Positions 24,382 through 32,418 of a stretch of DNA of 34,383 nt are shown here, piece after piece. The stretch is from Rhodospirillum sp. UBA1311 (lineage in GTDB: Bacteria > Pseudomonadota > Alphaproteobacteria > Rhodospirillales > Rhodospirillaceae). How positions within the stretch are numbered: position 1 is the first letter of the stretch; each line of letters begins with the position of its first letter. The stretch covers positions 1,831 to 36,213 of the forward strand of contig DBTR01000065.1 of assembly GCA_002307145.1 (NCBI GenBank), in the 5' to 3' direction. Made by a program: the position numbers and the translations under genes. The notes under the pieces are model-generated. The model was not told the DNA's origin and made no database searches. It saw nothing but the letters and a program-made list of their open reading frames with translations.

Positions 24382-25017
24382 ATGACCGCAACCGCCGCCC
24401 GCTGCCCGATGCGCGGACGCCCCCCCGATCCCTCGAAGCGCGCGGCCATCGTCGCCGCCGCCGGTGCGCTGTTCAGCCGCCAGGGCTACGGCATCTCGAT
24501 GGAGGCGATCGCAGGCGAGGCGAACGTCTCCAAGCAGACGATCTACAACCTGTTCTCGACCAAGGAACACCTTTTCGGCGCGGTCGTCGCCTCGTGCTCG
24601 GAAACCATCATCGAGGCGATCCCCACCCCCGCCGAACACGCGCCGCCCACCGAAGGCCTTTCCCGCATCGCGCACGAGTACGTCCGCTTCATGACCAGCG
24701 GCAAAATCCCGCTGGTCTACCGGCTGATGATCTCCGCCCCGAGCGAGGTCGGCGCCGTCCTCACCGCCCAGTTCTATGACAACGGCCCGCGCCGGGCGCT
24801 GGCCCAGGTCGCCGACTACCTCCGCGACCAGGACCGCCTCGGCAACCTGAAGATCGCCAACCCCGACCTCTCCGCCGAATGCTTCTTCGGCATGCTCAAC
24901 GGCCAGATCCTGATCCGCAACATGCTCGGCCTCCAGGACCACTGGAGCGAAGCCCACCTCGACGAAAAAGCCGACTACTGCGTCGCGATGTTCCTCTCCG
25001 AACACGCGCAGAAGTAA
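24382..25017 (+). CDS. TetR/AcrR-family transcriptional regulator
   Basis: This 211-residue repressor-type regulator has an N-terminal DNA-binding domain. The helix-turn-helix is at about 38-57 (ISMEAIAGEANVSKQTIYNL), followed by FSTKEHLFGAVV, the typical end of the domain. The C-terminal part (about 75-205) is a ligand-binding helical bundle with no recognisable signature. ATG at 24382 has GGAGGAGG upstream. It lies two bases after the EmrB-type gene, so it is co-transcribed with the pump, and a palindrome in front of the operon is its likely operator; this gives simple autoregulated repression relieved by a pump substrate. The ligand is unknown. A 186-bp palindrome starts four bases after its stop. 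Confidence 0.9.
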   Translation: MTATAARCPMRGRPPDPSKRAAIVAAAGALFSRQGYGISMEAIAGEANVSKQTIYNLFSTKEHLFGAVVASCSETIIEAIPTPAEHAPPTEGLSRIAHEYVRFMTSGKIPLVYRLMISAPSEVGAVLTAQFYDNGPRRALAQVADYLRDQDRLGNLKIANPDLSAECFFGMLNGQILIRNMLGLQDHWSEAHLDEKADYCVAMFLSEHAQK

Positions 25018-25020
25018 GTC

Positions 25021-25206
25021 AGGCCGGGGGCGCTGCCCCTGGACCCCGCCGGGGCCTTCAGGCCCCAGACCCCTTATTGTTTTTGCGCGTAGCGCCATAA
25101 AACCATTGCGAGGCATGACGGTTGATTGCGCTGACGCGCGAAAAACCAGTTACGGGGTCGAGGGGACCGAATCCCCTCGCGGGGTCCAGGGCAGCGCCCC
25201 TGGCCT
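25021..25206. repeat. 186-bp imperfect palindromic intergenic element
   Basis: Arms of about 85 bases (25021-25106 and 25121-25206) are inverted copies of each other with few mismatches and small gaps. Both carry the block CTGGACCCCGC, then a short GC-rich hairpin, then GACCCC. Each arm contains two small hairpins: in the left arm GGGGC/GCCCC (25027-25039) and GGGGCC/GGCCCC (25051-25066); in the right arm GAGGGGA/TCCCCTC (25160-25178) and GGGC/GCCC (25189-25199). It fills almost exactly the gap between the convergent tetR (stop 25017) and scpB (stop 25212). Similar CCAGGGGC...GCCCCTGG palindromes recur in alphaproteobacterial genomes as I recall, so it could be a REP/MITE-like repeat that also stops transcription. 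Confidence 0.8.
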
Positions 25207-25211
25207 TCCCC

Positions 25212-25862
25212 CTACTCCCCGTCCTCGTCTCCCAGCAGCATCGTATCGTCACCGAGCGGCAGTTGCATTTCGTCTTCGGTCTGGGCGGCGTAGGCGATCA
25301 TCGCGGGGCGGGTATCGAGGAGACCGGCGGCCTTGAGTTCCTCGACCCCGGGGAGGGCCGAGATATTTTCGAGGCCGAAGTGGTCGAGGAAGGCGGGCGC
25401 GGTGCCCCAGGTCATCGGGCGGCCGGGAGTTTGGCGGCGCCCCATCGGGCGCACCCATCCGGCTTCGAGGAGGACGTCCAACGTACCGCGATTGAGGGCG
25501 ACGCCGCGCATTTCCTCGATTTCGGCGCGGGTGACGGGCTGGTGGTAGGCGACGATCGCCATCACCTCGACGGCGGCGCGAGAGAGCTTGCGCTGCTGCG
25601 GCACTTCGAGGTGGAGGCGCGCGGCGAGGTCGGGCGCGGTGCGGAAGGCCCAGGCGTCGCCGCGCTTGACGAGCTCGACGCCACGCCCGGCATAGCGTTC
25701 GCGCAGGGCTTCAAGGCGAGCATCGAGGTCGGCGATTTCCGGCAGGCGGGCGCGGAGATTCGCCTCCTTGACCGGCTCGGCGGAGGCGAACAGCACCGCC
25801 TCGATCACCCGCTCGGCAGTAAAGTGGTCCGGGCCTTCCGGAACGACGGAATCTTCGCTCAT
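25212..25862 (-). CDS. scpB: ScpB, condensin-like SMC complex subunit
   Basis: This 216-residue protein is the dimeric winged-helix subunit of the SMC-ScpA-ScpB complex that folds and segregates the chromosome. It has the typical ERVIEAVLFASAEPV start, two winged-helix domains, and the conserved LSRAAVEVMAIVAYHQPVTRAEIEEMRGV followed by GRRQTPGRPMTWGTAPAFLDHFGL. The C-terminal acidic extension after residue 180 is variable. Its ATG overlaps the scpA stop by four bases (25859-25862), as in most genomes. It is the last gene of the dgt-argS-SPOR-nagZ-scpA-scpB block, and the palindromic element follows its stop. Confidence 0.95.
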   Translation of the reverse strand: MSEDSVVPEGPDHFTAERVIEAVLFASAEPVKEANLRARLPEIADLDARLEALRERYAGRGVELVKRGDAWAFRTAPDLAARLHLEVPQQRKLSRAAVEVMAIVAYHQPVTRAEIEEMRGVALNRGTLDVLLEAGWVRPMGRRQTPGRPMTWGTAPAFLDHFGLENISALPGVEELKAAGLLDTRPAMIAYAAQTEDEMQLPLGDDTMLLGDEDGE

Positions 25863-26656
25863 GGGATCGCCTTTCGCAGCCGGATCGGGGAAAACGCGCC
25901 GCCGTCCTGGCGCAGTTGGATTTTGCCCTGGCGGGTGAGTTCGAGCGCGGCGACGAAGGTCGCACCGAGGGCGGAGCGGCGATAGAGGCCGTCGGTGAGG
26001 CCGGGCGGCAGGAAGGCTTCGAGCTTTTGCCAGTCGGCCGCCGCGCCGATCAGATAAGCCATCCGCGCCAGCGCATCGTCCACCGAGTAGAGCTTGGCCT
26101 CGCGGATTTCGAGGCGGGTTTCGGTCTTGCGGCCGAGGAACGCGCCGTACGCGCCGATCAGGTCGAACAGGCGGGTGTCGTAGATCGGCCGGGTGACGTC
26201 GCGCAGGCCTTCCGGCGCGCCGCGCGGGAACACCTGTTCGCCGAGGCGCGGCCGCTTCATCAGAAGCTCGCCGGCTTTCCGCATCGCATCCAGGCGTTCG
26301 AGTTGGAAGGCGAGCGCGGCGGCCATGTCAGCGCCGCTCGGTTCGTCGGCGTCGGGCGCGACCGGCAAAAGCAGACGCGACTTCAGGTACGCCAGCCACG
26401 CCGCCATCACCAGGTAGTCGGCGGCGAGTTCAAGATTGCGCTGCCGCGCCTCGTGGACGAAGCGCAGGTATTGCTCGGCAAGCTGGAGAATCGAGATCTG
26501 CCGCAGGTCGACCTTCTGGTCGCGGGAGAGAGCGAGCAGAACGTCGATAGGACCTTCGAAGCCGTCGATATCGAGGAGCAGCACGTCGAGGATCGGCATC
26601 GGCGCGATCTCCGCGTCCCACTCGTCGTGCCCCGCCGTCATTCCCGGTTCGACCAA
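25859..26656 (-). CDS. scpA: ScpA, kleisin subunit of the SMC complex
   Basis: This 265-residue protein is the kleisin that bridges the SMC heads and binds ScpB. The N-terminal SMC-binding motif FEGPIDVLLALSRDQKVDLRQI is present, followed by DYLVMAAWLAYLKSRLLLP. The C-terminal winged helix ends near FVAALELTRQGKIQLRQ. The start is set at TTG 26656 because AAGGAG lies six bases upstream, in the 17-base gap to nagZ. ATG at 26641 in the same frame lacks a comparable site, and it would remove only five residues. It overlaps scpB by four bases. Confidence 0.95.
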   Translation of the reverse strand: MVEPGMTAGHDEWDAEIAPMPILDVLLLDIDGFEGPIDVLLALSRDQKVDLRQISILQLAEQYLRFVHEARQRNLELAADYLVMAAWLAYLKSRLLLPVAPDADEPSGADMAAALAFQLERLDAMRKAGELLMKRPRLGEQVFPRGAPEGLRDVTRPIYDTRLFDLIGAYGAFLGRKTETRLEIREAKLYSVDDALARMAYLIGAAADWQKLEAFLPPGLTDGLYRRSALGATFVAALELTRQGKIQLRQDGGAFSPIRLRKAIP

Positions 26657-26673
26657 GCCCCGCTCCTTGCGTT

Positions 26674-27717
26674 TCAGCCCATCAGCGCCTGGAAACGCGC
26701 GCGCAGGTCCGCCGTGGCGATCGGCTCGGCCTCGGCCCGCGCCGTGCGGCGGCGGGCCTCGGCAGCCGCGAAACGTTGCAACGCCATGTCAGAAATTTCC
26801 TTCAATCCTTTGGCAACGTTCGACATTTCTACCATGTCTCCGTTGCAGTGGAGGACCATGTCGCATCCGGCTTCGAGGGCGGCGCGAGCGCGGTCGTCGA
26901 AGCCGCCGGTGAGCGCCTTCATCGAGAGATCGTCGCTCATCAACAGGCCGGAAAAGCCGATCTCGTCGCGGATCACGCCTTCGATCATTGCTCGCGAGCA
27001 GGTCGCCGGAGCCTCCGGGTCGATCTCGTCGTAGACGATGTGGGCGGTCATCGCCCAGTCCTCGCCGTTGAGCGCCTTGAACGGCGCGAAGTCGAGGGCG
27101 TTCAGGTCTTCGTAGCTCGCGGTAACGCGCGGCAGTTCGAGATGGCTGTCGGCACGGGCCCGGCCATGGCCGGGAATGTGCTTGATTACCGGGTGGACGC
27201 CCTCGGCGCGCAGGCCATCGCAGACCGCGCGCCCGAACATCGCCACCGTCGCCGGGTCGCCGGAATAGGCACGGTCGCCGATCACCGCGTGGGTTTCGCC
27301 GCGCGCGACGTCGAGCACCGGCGCGCAATCGACGCTGATGCCGAGATCGGCGAGTTCGCGACCGATCAGGCGGGCATTGAGATAGGCGGCTTCCCCGGCC
27401 TTCGGGCCGATCGCCGCGATCTCCGCCGCTGCCGGAGCTTGGCGCCAATGCGGCGGACGCAGGCGCTGCACCCGGCCCCCTTCCTGGTCGATCAGCACCG
27501 GAGCGTCCCGGCCGACGCAGTCGCGCAGCGCGGAAACCAGCGCGCGAACTTGATCTGGGTTGTCAATGTTTCGTGCGAATATAATGAAACCAAACGGATT
27601 TATATCCGAAAAAAATGCGGCCTCTTCGGCCGAGAGGGCCAAGCCCCTGCAGCCGAACAGAACGGCGGCGGGTTTCCCCGCCACCGTCGATTTTGCATCA
27701 GCGCCGAGCGACGACAC
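26674..27717 (-). CDS. nagZ: NagZ, beta-N-acetylhexosaminidase
   Basis: This 347-residue cytoplasmic glycoside hydrolase family 3 enzyme removes GlcNAc from muropeptides during wall recycling. The characteristic motif KHIPGHGRARADSH is at 179-192 (most homologues have KHFPGHG); H192 and D190 belong to the catalytic dyad loop. The nucleophile aspartate is in MSDDLSMKAL (D262/D263). LIDQEGGRVQRL is another family signature. The start is a GTG at 27717, overlapping the end of the SPOR gene by 20 bases, with GAAGG upstream. It lies between SPOR and scpA with only 17 bases to scpA. Beta-lactamase induction genes are not in this window. Confidence 0.93.
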   Translation of the reverse strand: MSSLGADAKSTVAGKPAAVLFGCRGLALSAEEAAFFSDINPFGFIIFARNIDNPDQVRALVSALRDCVGRDAPVLIDQEGGRVQRLRPPHWRQAPAAAEIAAIGPKAGEAAYLNARLIGRELADLGISVDCAPVLDVARGETHAVIGDRAYSGDPATVAMFGRAVCDGLRAEGVHPVIKHIPGHGRARADSHLELPRVTASYEDLNALDFAPFKALNGEDWAMTAHIVYDEIDPEAPATCSRAMIEGVIRDEIGFSGLLMSDDLSMKALTGGFDDRARAALEAGCDMVLHCNGDMVEMSNVAKGLKEISDMALQRFAAAEARRRTARAEAEPIATADLRARFQALMG

Positions 27718-28597
27718 AGCCGATGCCCTTCGGCTTCAGGCTTTCGCAGACGCCGTCGGCCTGTTCGCGGGCGGCGAAGCCACCGGCACGAAGGCGATAG
27801 AACACCCCCTTCGGGCCGAGGTCGGCGCGGATCACTTCATGCGGCAGATTGCCGAGAACGTCCGGTGCGAGCTTGGTCGCGTGCTGCCACGCAGCCTCGG
27901 CTCCGGCCTCGTCCTTGAGCGCGCCGAGTTGCACCTGCCAGCTTCCGGCGGCGGCCGGGGTCGTCGGCGTAGCCTTGGCGACGGGAGCAACCGGCGCGGT
28001 CGGCGCGGCCGATGCGGTCGGTGCGACCTTCGTCACCGGAACCATCGGCACGGCGGCGGGCTTCGGCGGTTCGACGGCGCTCATCGGCGGCGGCGGCGTC
28101 ACCCTCGGCGTATCGACCACCTTCGGCGCGGTGCTGGGCGCGGCGGTTTCCGGGATCGGCGGCGGCAACGGCGTCATGCCGTCGCCGAGGCTGTCGCCAC
28201 GCGGCAGGTCCTTCGGCTGGCTTGGCTGGGGCAACAGATGCTCGACCTCGGGCTTGACCGCGTTCTGGTCGACGCGGTTATAGACCAGCTTGTCCTGGTT
28301 GGGCACGTCCATCCCGCCCGGATCGGCCGGCCGCACCTTGACCGGAGCCTTCTCCGCCTTCACTACCGGCACTTCCTGCGGGCCCGAGGCTGGCTGGCCG
28401 CCCGAGCCCAGGATATACCAGGCCGCGCCCGCCGCAGCAGCGAGGCCGATCAGCGCGCCGAACATCAGGCTCTTGCGGGCGGCACGCGCGGGCAAAAGGT
28501 CTTCCTCAAGCGGAGCCTCGCGCCCCACCCGCTCGCGCAAGCCTTCAAGGAGGCCGACATCGAAGCTATTCGGGTCCCGTTTATCCTGGGAAACCAT
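27698..28597 (-). CDS. SPOR-domain cell-envelope protein
   Basis: This 299-residue protein has a cytoplasmic N-terminus, one membrane helix (about 44-63, LMFGALIGLAAAAGAAWYIL), and a long proline/alanine/valine-rich linker (about 65-220). The C-terminal SPOR domain (about 222-299) begins SWQVQLGALKDEAGAEAAW and has YRLRAGGFAAREQA, the fold that binds denuded glycans at division sites. A role in cell division or wall remodelling is inferred from the domain. ATG at 28597 has GAGGAG ten bases upstream, lying within the end of argS. The gene lies between argS and nagZ, as commonly seen in alphaproteobacteria. No close homologue can be named. Confidence 0.88.
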   Translation of the reverse strand: MVSQDKRDPNSFDVGLLEGLRERVGREAPLEEDLLPARAARKSLMFGALIGLAAAAGAAWYILGSGGQPASGPQEVPVVKAEKAPVKVRPADPGGMDVPNQDKLVYNRVDQNAVKPEVEHLLPQPSQPKDLPRGDSLGDGMTPLPPPIPETAAPSTAPKVVDTPRVTPPPPMSAVEPPKPAAVPMVPVTKVAPTASAAPTAPVAPVAKATPTTPAAAGSWQVQLGALKDEAGAEAAWQHATKLAPDVLGNLPHEVIRADLGPKGVFYRLRAGGFAAREQADGVCESLKPKGIGCVVARR

Positions 28598-28601
28598 AGG
28601 C

Positions 28602-30353
28602 TTACATCTCCTCAACCGGCGTGACGCCGAGAACCATCAGGCCGGAGGCAACCACCAACGCCATGCCGCGCACCAGCGCGACACGCGCAATCGAAACGTC
28701 GGGACGATCCGCCAAAAGGAACCGCAGTTCGGAGGCATCGCGCCCCTTGTTCCACAAGCTGTGGAACGCCGCCGCCACCTCGCCCAGGAAATAGGCGATA
28801 CGGTGCGGTTCGTGCGCCTCGGCCGCGCCCTCGACGACGCGCGGCCAGGCAGCAAGCTGCTTGATCAAAGCAATCTCGGCCTCGTCGGTCAAGGCCGAGA
28901 GGTCGGCTTTTGCCAGTGCATTCGCGCCGATGTCGATTCCGGCAAGGCTCTCAGCTGCGTGGCGAAGCACCGAATGGGCGCGGGCGTGAGCATACTGGAC
29001 ATAGAAAACCGGATTGTCTTTCGACTGTTCGGTGACTTTCTTCAAGTCGAAGTCGAGGTGCGCGTCGTTCTTGCGGGTGAGCATGATGAAGCGCACAACG
29101 TCGCGGCCGACGTCGTCGATGACCTCGCGGAGCGTGACGAAATTGCCCGACCGCTTCGACATCTTCACCGGCTCGCCGTCGCGCATCAAATTCACCATCT
29201 GGCAGAGCCGGATGTCGAGAGTCGCCTTGCCGCCGGTGATCGCCGTGACCGCCGCGACCATGCGCTTGACGTAGCCGCCGTGGTCCGCGCCCAGCACATC
29301 GATCATGCTGGTCGCGCCGCGACGATACTTGTCGTAGTGGTAGGCGATGTCGGAGGCGAAGTAGGTCCAGCTGCCGTCGGACTTCTTCAGCGGACGATCG
29401 ACGTCGTCGCCGAACTCGGTGGCGCGGAACAGGGTCTGCGGGCGCGGCTCCCAGTCGTCGGGAAGCATGCCCTTCGGCGGCTCCAGCACGCCTTCGTAGA
29501 TCAGTCCGTTGGCGGAAAGCGTCTCGAACGCGGTCTGCACGCCGCCCGCCCGCACCAGTTCGCGCTCCGACGAGAATACGTCGTGGCGGACGCCGAGTGC
29601 CGCCAGGTCGTCGCGGATCAGCGCGAGCATCGCGTCCACAGCCTTCAAGCGGAAGGTTTCGAGCCATTCGGCTTCCACGGCCTTGGCGTAGCGGTCGCCG
29701 AACTCGGCAGCAAGCGCCCGGCCGACCGGAATCAGGTATTCGCCAGGATAGAGCCCCTCCGGGATCTCGCCGACGCCCTCGCCCAGCGCCTCGCGATAGC
29801 GCAGGTGCAGCGAGCGGGCCAGCACGTCGACCTGCGCGCCTGCGTCGTTGACGTAATATTCGCGGCTCACCGCATAGCCCGCCTTGGCGAGCAGCGAGGC
29901 GAGGACGTCGCCCACCACCGCACCGCGCCCATGGCCGACGTGCATCGGTCCGGTGGGGTTGGCGGAGACGTATTCGACGTTGACCGGCTTGCCGCCGCCC
30001 ATGGTCGAGGAGCCGTAGTCGGTTCCCGCGCGCAGGATGTCGCGCAGGCGGTCGTGCCAGAATGCGGGCGCAAGGCGGAGATTGATGAATCCGGGACCCG
30101 CGACTTCCGCCGCCTCGACGTCGGACAGGGTCATCAGGCGCGCCGCGAGCAGGGTCGCGATATCGCGCGGCTTCATCCCGGCTGCCTTGGAGAGCACCAT
30201 CGCGGCGTTGGTGGCGATTTCGCCGTGGCTCGGATCGCGCGGCGGCTCGGTCGCGATCTTAGAGAGATCGAGGCCCTCGGGCAGCGCGCCCTCGGCTTGC
30301 AGCGCGGCCACCGCATCGGCGATGCGGCCCTTGAATTCGGTAAACAGGTTCAT
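28602..30353 (-). CDS. argS: Arginyl-tRNA synthetase
   Basis: This 583-residue class I synthetase charges tRNA-Arg. The HIGH-like motif is in NPTGPMHVGHGRG (H138-H141), and the KMSKS-like motif is KMSKRSGN (K397-K400, R401), so both ATP-binding loops are present. The N-terminal additional domain has MNLFTEFKGRIADA. The C-terminal anticodon-binding part includes YFLGEVAAAFHSLWN. Length is normal. ATG at 30353 is the usual start; the frame runs upstream into dgt without family similarity. The start overlaps the dgt stop as ATGA (30350-30353), so translation is coupled. The SPOR gene begins four bases after its stop. Confidence 0.96.
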   Translation of the reverse strand: MNLFTEFKGRIADAVAALQAEGALPEGLDLSKIATEPPRDPSHGEIATNAAMVLSKAAGMKPRDIATLLAARLMTLSDVEAAEVAGPGFINLRLAPAFWHDRLRDILRAGTDYGSSTMGGGKPVNVEYVSANPTGPMHVGHGRGAVVGDVLASLLAKAGYAVSREYYVNDAGAQVDVLARSLHLRYREALGEGVGEIPEGLYPGEYLIPVGRALAAEFGDRYAKAVEAEWLETFRLKAVDAMLALIRDDLAALGVRHDVFSSERELVRAGGVQTAFETLSANGLIYEGVLEPPKGMLPDDWEPRPQTLFRATEFGDDVDRPLKKSDGSWTYFASDIAYHYDKYRRGATSMIDVLGADHGGYVKRMVAAVTAITGGKATLDIRLCQMVNLMRDGEPVKMSKRSGNFVTLREVIDDVGRDVVRFIMLTRKNDAHLDFDLKKVTEQSKDNPVFYVQYAHARAHSVLRHAAESLAGIDIGANALAKADLSALTDEAEIALIKQLAAWPRVVEGAAEAHEPHRIAYFLGEVAAAFHSLWNKGRDASELRFLLADRPDVSIARVALVRGMALVVASGLMVLGVTPVEEM

Positions 30354-31522
30354 GGATTGACTTTCGGATCGAATAAACGTGCGTGTTCGTCGAGGGCGAA
30401 ACGGTCGGTCATCCCCGCAACGTAATCGCAGACTTCCTGGGCGGTTTCGTGGGTGCCGGGGCCATTGCAGCGGTTGCGCCAATCGCCGGGCAGCAGCCTC
30501 GGCTCGGAGAGCAGCAGGCCGAACAGGTCGTCAACCACCCGACGCGCCTTGGTGGTGGCGCGCATCACCTTGTAATGCCGATACATGTTCGGGAAGAGGA
30601 ACGCCTTCAGGGCAAGGTCGGTGGCGTGCATCTCGGGCGAGAACCCGACCAGTGGACGGCCTGCCTTGCGCACGTCGTCGATGTCGCGCACGCGAGCCTC
30701 GGCAAGGTTGGCGCGCGCGTGGGCGACGACGTCGGAGACCATCGTGTTGATCATCCGCCGCACGGTCTCGTGAATCCGCCGCGCCATGTCGAGACCGGGG
30801 TGGCGCGCGTCGACCTCGGCGAGCTTCGGCCCGACAACCGGCAGGTCGCGCACCGCGTCGATCGGGAACAGCCCGGCGCGAAGGCCGTCGGCAATGTCGT
30901 GGTTGTTGTAGGCGATATCGTCGGCGACCGCCGCGACCTGGGCTTCCAGGCTCGAATGATCGGCGAGTTCGAGCGGAAACTCGGCGTCGAACGCGGCGAT
31001 GTAACCCGGCAGCGTGCCGGTTACCGGGCCATTGTGCTTGACCAGTCCTTCGAGGGTTTCCCAGGTGAGGTTGAGGCCGTCGAACTCGGCGTAGTGGCGT
31101 TCGAGCTTGGTCACCACCTTGAGCGACTGGGCGTTGTGGTCGAAGCCGCCGAACGGCGTCATGCACCGCTTCAGCACGTCCTCGCCCGCGTGGCCGAACG
31201 GCGGATGGCCGAGGTCGTGGGCAAGCGCCAGGGCTTCCGCCAGATCTTCGTTGAGGTGGAGTTCGCGCGCGATCGAGCGAGCGATCTGCGACACTTCGAG
31301 CGAGTGGCTGAGGCGGGTGCGATAGCTGTCGCCCTCGTGGTAGACGAACACCTGGGTCTTCGACGACAGGCGGCGAAACGCGGCGGCGTGGATGATCCGG
31401 TCGCGGTCGCGCTGGAACGGCGAACGCCCGCCGGTCGACGGTTCGTCCACCAGACGTCCGCGGCTGCGGTCCGGAATGCAGGCATACGGGGCCAACGGGG
31501 CCTGACAGAAGGTCGAGTCCAT
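30350..31522 (-). CDS. dgt: Deoxyguanosinetriphosphate triphosphohydrolase-like protein
   Basis: This 390-residue HD-domain enzyme cleaves triphosphate from dGTP or other dNTPs, thereby balancing the pools. The N-terminal motif DEPSTGGRSPFQRDRDRIIHAAAFRRL is followed by RTRLSHSLEVSQIAR and the HD pair ALAHDLGHPPFGHAGE (H102, D103), with LVKHNGP further on. These are the classic dGTPase-like features. The family of this length is generally called type 2. ATG at 31522 is chosen as the first good start for the conserved APYACIPDRSRGR; the frame upstream overlaps the divergent xth promoter. No strong ribosome binding site is visible. It is divergent from xth and coupled to argS. Confidence 0.93.
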   Translation of the reverse strand: MDSTFCQAPLAPYACIPDRSRGRLVDEPSTGGRSPFQRDRDRIIHAAAFRRLSSKTQVFVYHEGDSYRTRLSHSLEVSQIARSIARELHLNEDLAEALALAHDLGHPPFGHAGEDVLKRCMTPFGGFDHNAQSLKVVTKLERHYAEFDGLNLTWETLEGLVKHNGPVTGTLPGYIAAFDAEFPLELADHSSLEAQVAAVADDIAYNNHDIADGLRAGLFPIDAVRDLPVVGPKLAEVDARHPGLDMARRIHETVRRMINTMVSDVVAHARANLAEARVRDIDDVRKAGRPLVGFSPEMHATDLALKAFLFPNMYRHYKVMRATTKARRVVDDLFGLLLSEPRLLPGDWRNRCNGPGTHETAQEVCDYVAGMTDRFALDEHARLFDPKVNP

Positions 31523-31562
31523 GCCCGGGACACTACATCCAGGGCGGTTTCGGCGCAACCCG

Positions 31563-31590
31563 TTGTCATCCCTGCCCGCTCCCTTATACT
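31563..31590 (+). promoter_or_regulatory. Promoter of xth
   Basis: TTGTCA (31563-31568) and TATACT (31585-31590) are separated by 16 bases, a good sigma-70 match. Transcription would start about 31597, leaving a short leader of about 24 bases before the GTG at 31621. It lies in the 98-base divergent gap to dgt. Confidence 0.7.
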
Positions 31591-31620
31591 GCCCTCTCCC
31601 ATCTCGCCGGAGTGCCATTC

Positions 31621-32415
31621 GTGCCGACCATCGCCACCTGGAACGTCAATTCGGTCAAGGCCCGCCTGCCGGGCGTGCTCGACTGGCTGAAAAGCTTCTC
31701 GCCCGACGTCCTGCTACTGCAGGAAATCAAATGCCAGGACGGCGACTTTCCCGCGTTCGAGTTTCAGGCGATGGGCTACGAGGTCGCGGTGCATGGGCAG
31801 AAAAGCTACAACGGCGTCGCGATCCTCTCGCGCATCGGCCTCAAGGACGTCACCATCGGCCTGCCCGAACACGACGGCCCGCCGCAATCGCGCTACATCG
31901 AGGCGACGGTCGGCGAGAATTGGCGGGTGGCGTCGATCTACCTGCCCAACGGCAACCCGGTGTGCGATGCCGACGGCGGAGATTCGGAAAAGTTCCGCTA
32001 CAAGCTCGACTGGATGGACTGCCTCAACGCCCACGCCAAGCGCCTCATCGCCGCCGACCGGCCGACGATCCTGGGCGGTGACTACAACGTCATCCCCGAG
32101 CCGATGGATTGCTACGACCCGGCGGTGTGGGCGAAGGACGCGCTGATGCGCATTGAAACCCGCAGCCGCTTCCACGCGCTGCTGCACCAGGGCTGGACCG
32201 ACACGGTGCGCGCGCTCAACCCGGAGCCCGGGCTCTATTCGTTCTGGGATTATCAAGCGGGCGCGTGGAGCCGCAACCTCGGCCTGCGCATCGATTTTTT
32301 GCTCGCCTCGGCGGAAGCCGCCGACGCGCTCCTGGCGGCAGGCATCGACCGCTCGCCGCGCGGCAAGGAAAAGGCCTCCGACCACGCCCCCGCGTGGTGC
32401 CGCCTCGCCGGTTAA
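31621..32415 (+). CDS. xth: Exodeoxyribonuclease III / AP endonuclease
   Basis: This 264-residue Mg-dependent DNA repair enzyme cuts at abasic sites and removes 3' blocks. It starts MPTIATWNVNSVKARLPG, the family start with N8. The metal-binding glutamate is E35 in LLQEIKCQD. GGDYNV carries D154/N156, and KASDHAPAW gives the catalytic D254-H255 pair. There is a GTG start at 31621, nine bases after GGAG; a GTG three codons earlier (31612) overlaps that site and is less likely. The three-residue gap to the convergent hemerythrin-receiver gene leaves no place for a terminator. Confidence 0.94.
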   Translation: MPTIATWNVNSVKARLPGVLDWLKSFSPDVLLLQEIKCQDGDFPAFEFQAMGYEVAVHGQKSYNGVAILSRIGLKDVTIGLPEHDGPPQSRYIEATVGENWRVASIYLPNGNPVCDADGGDSEKFRYKLDWMDCLNAHAKRLIAADRPTILGGDYNVIPEPMDCYDPAVWAKDALMRIETRSRFHALLHQGWTDTVRALNPEPGLYSFWDYQAGAWSRNLGLRIDFLLASAEAADALLAAGIDRSPRGKEKASDHAPAWCRLAG

Positions 32416-32418
32416 GCC

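Noticed and set aside
21710..25017. A new defence or mobile element because of the flanking palindrome
   Set aside because: The three genes are an ordinary EmrA/EmrB-type pump with a TetR regulator; no nuclease, recombinase or toxin domain is present.
25021..25206. CRISPR array or tRNA-like structure in the GC-rich repeat region
   Set aside because: There are only two copies in inverted orientation, no regular spacers, and no cloverleaf with conserved T-loop.
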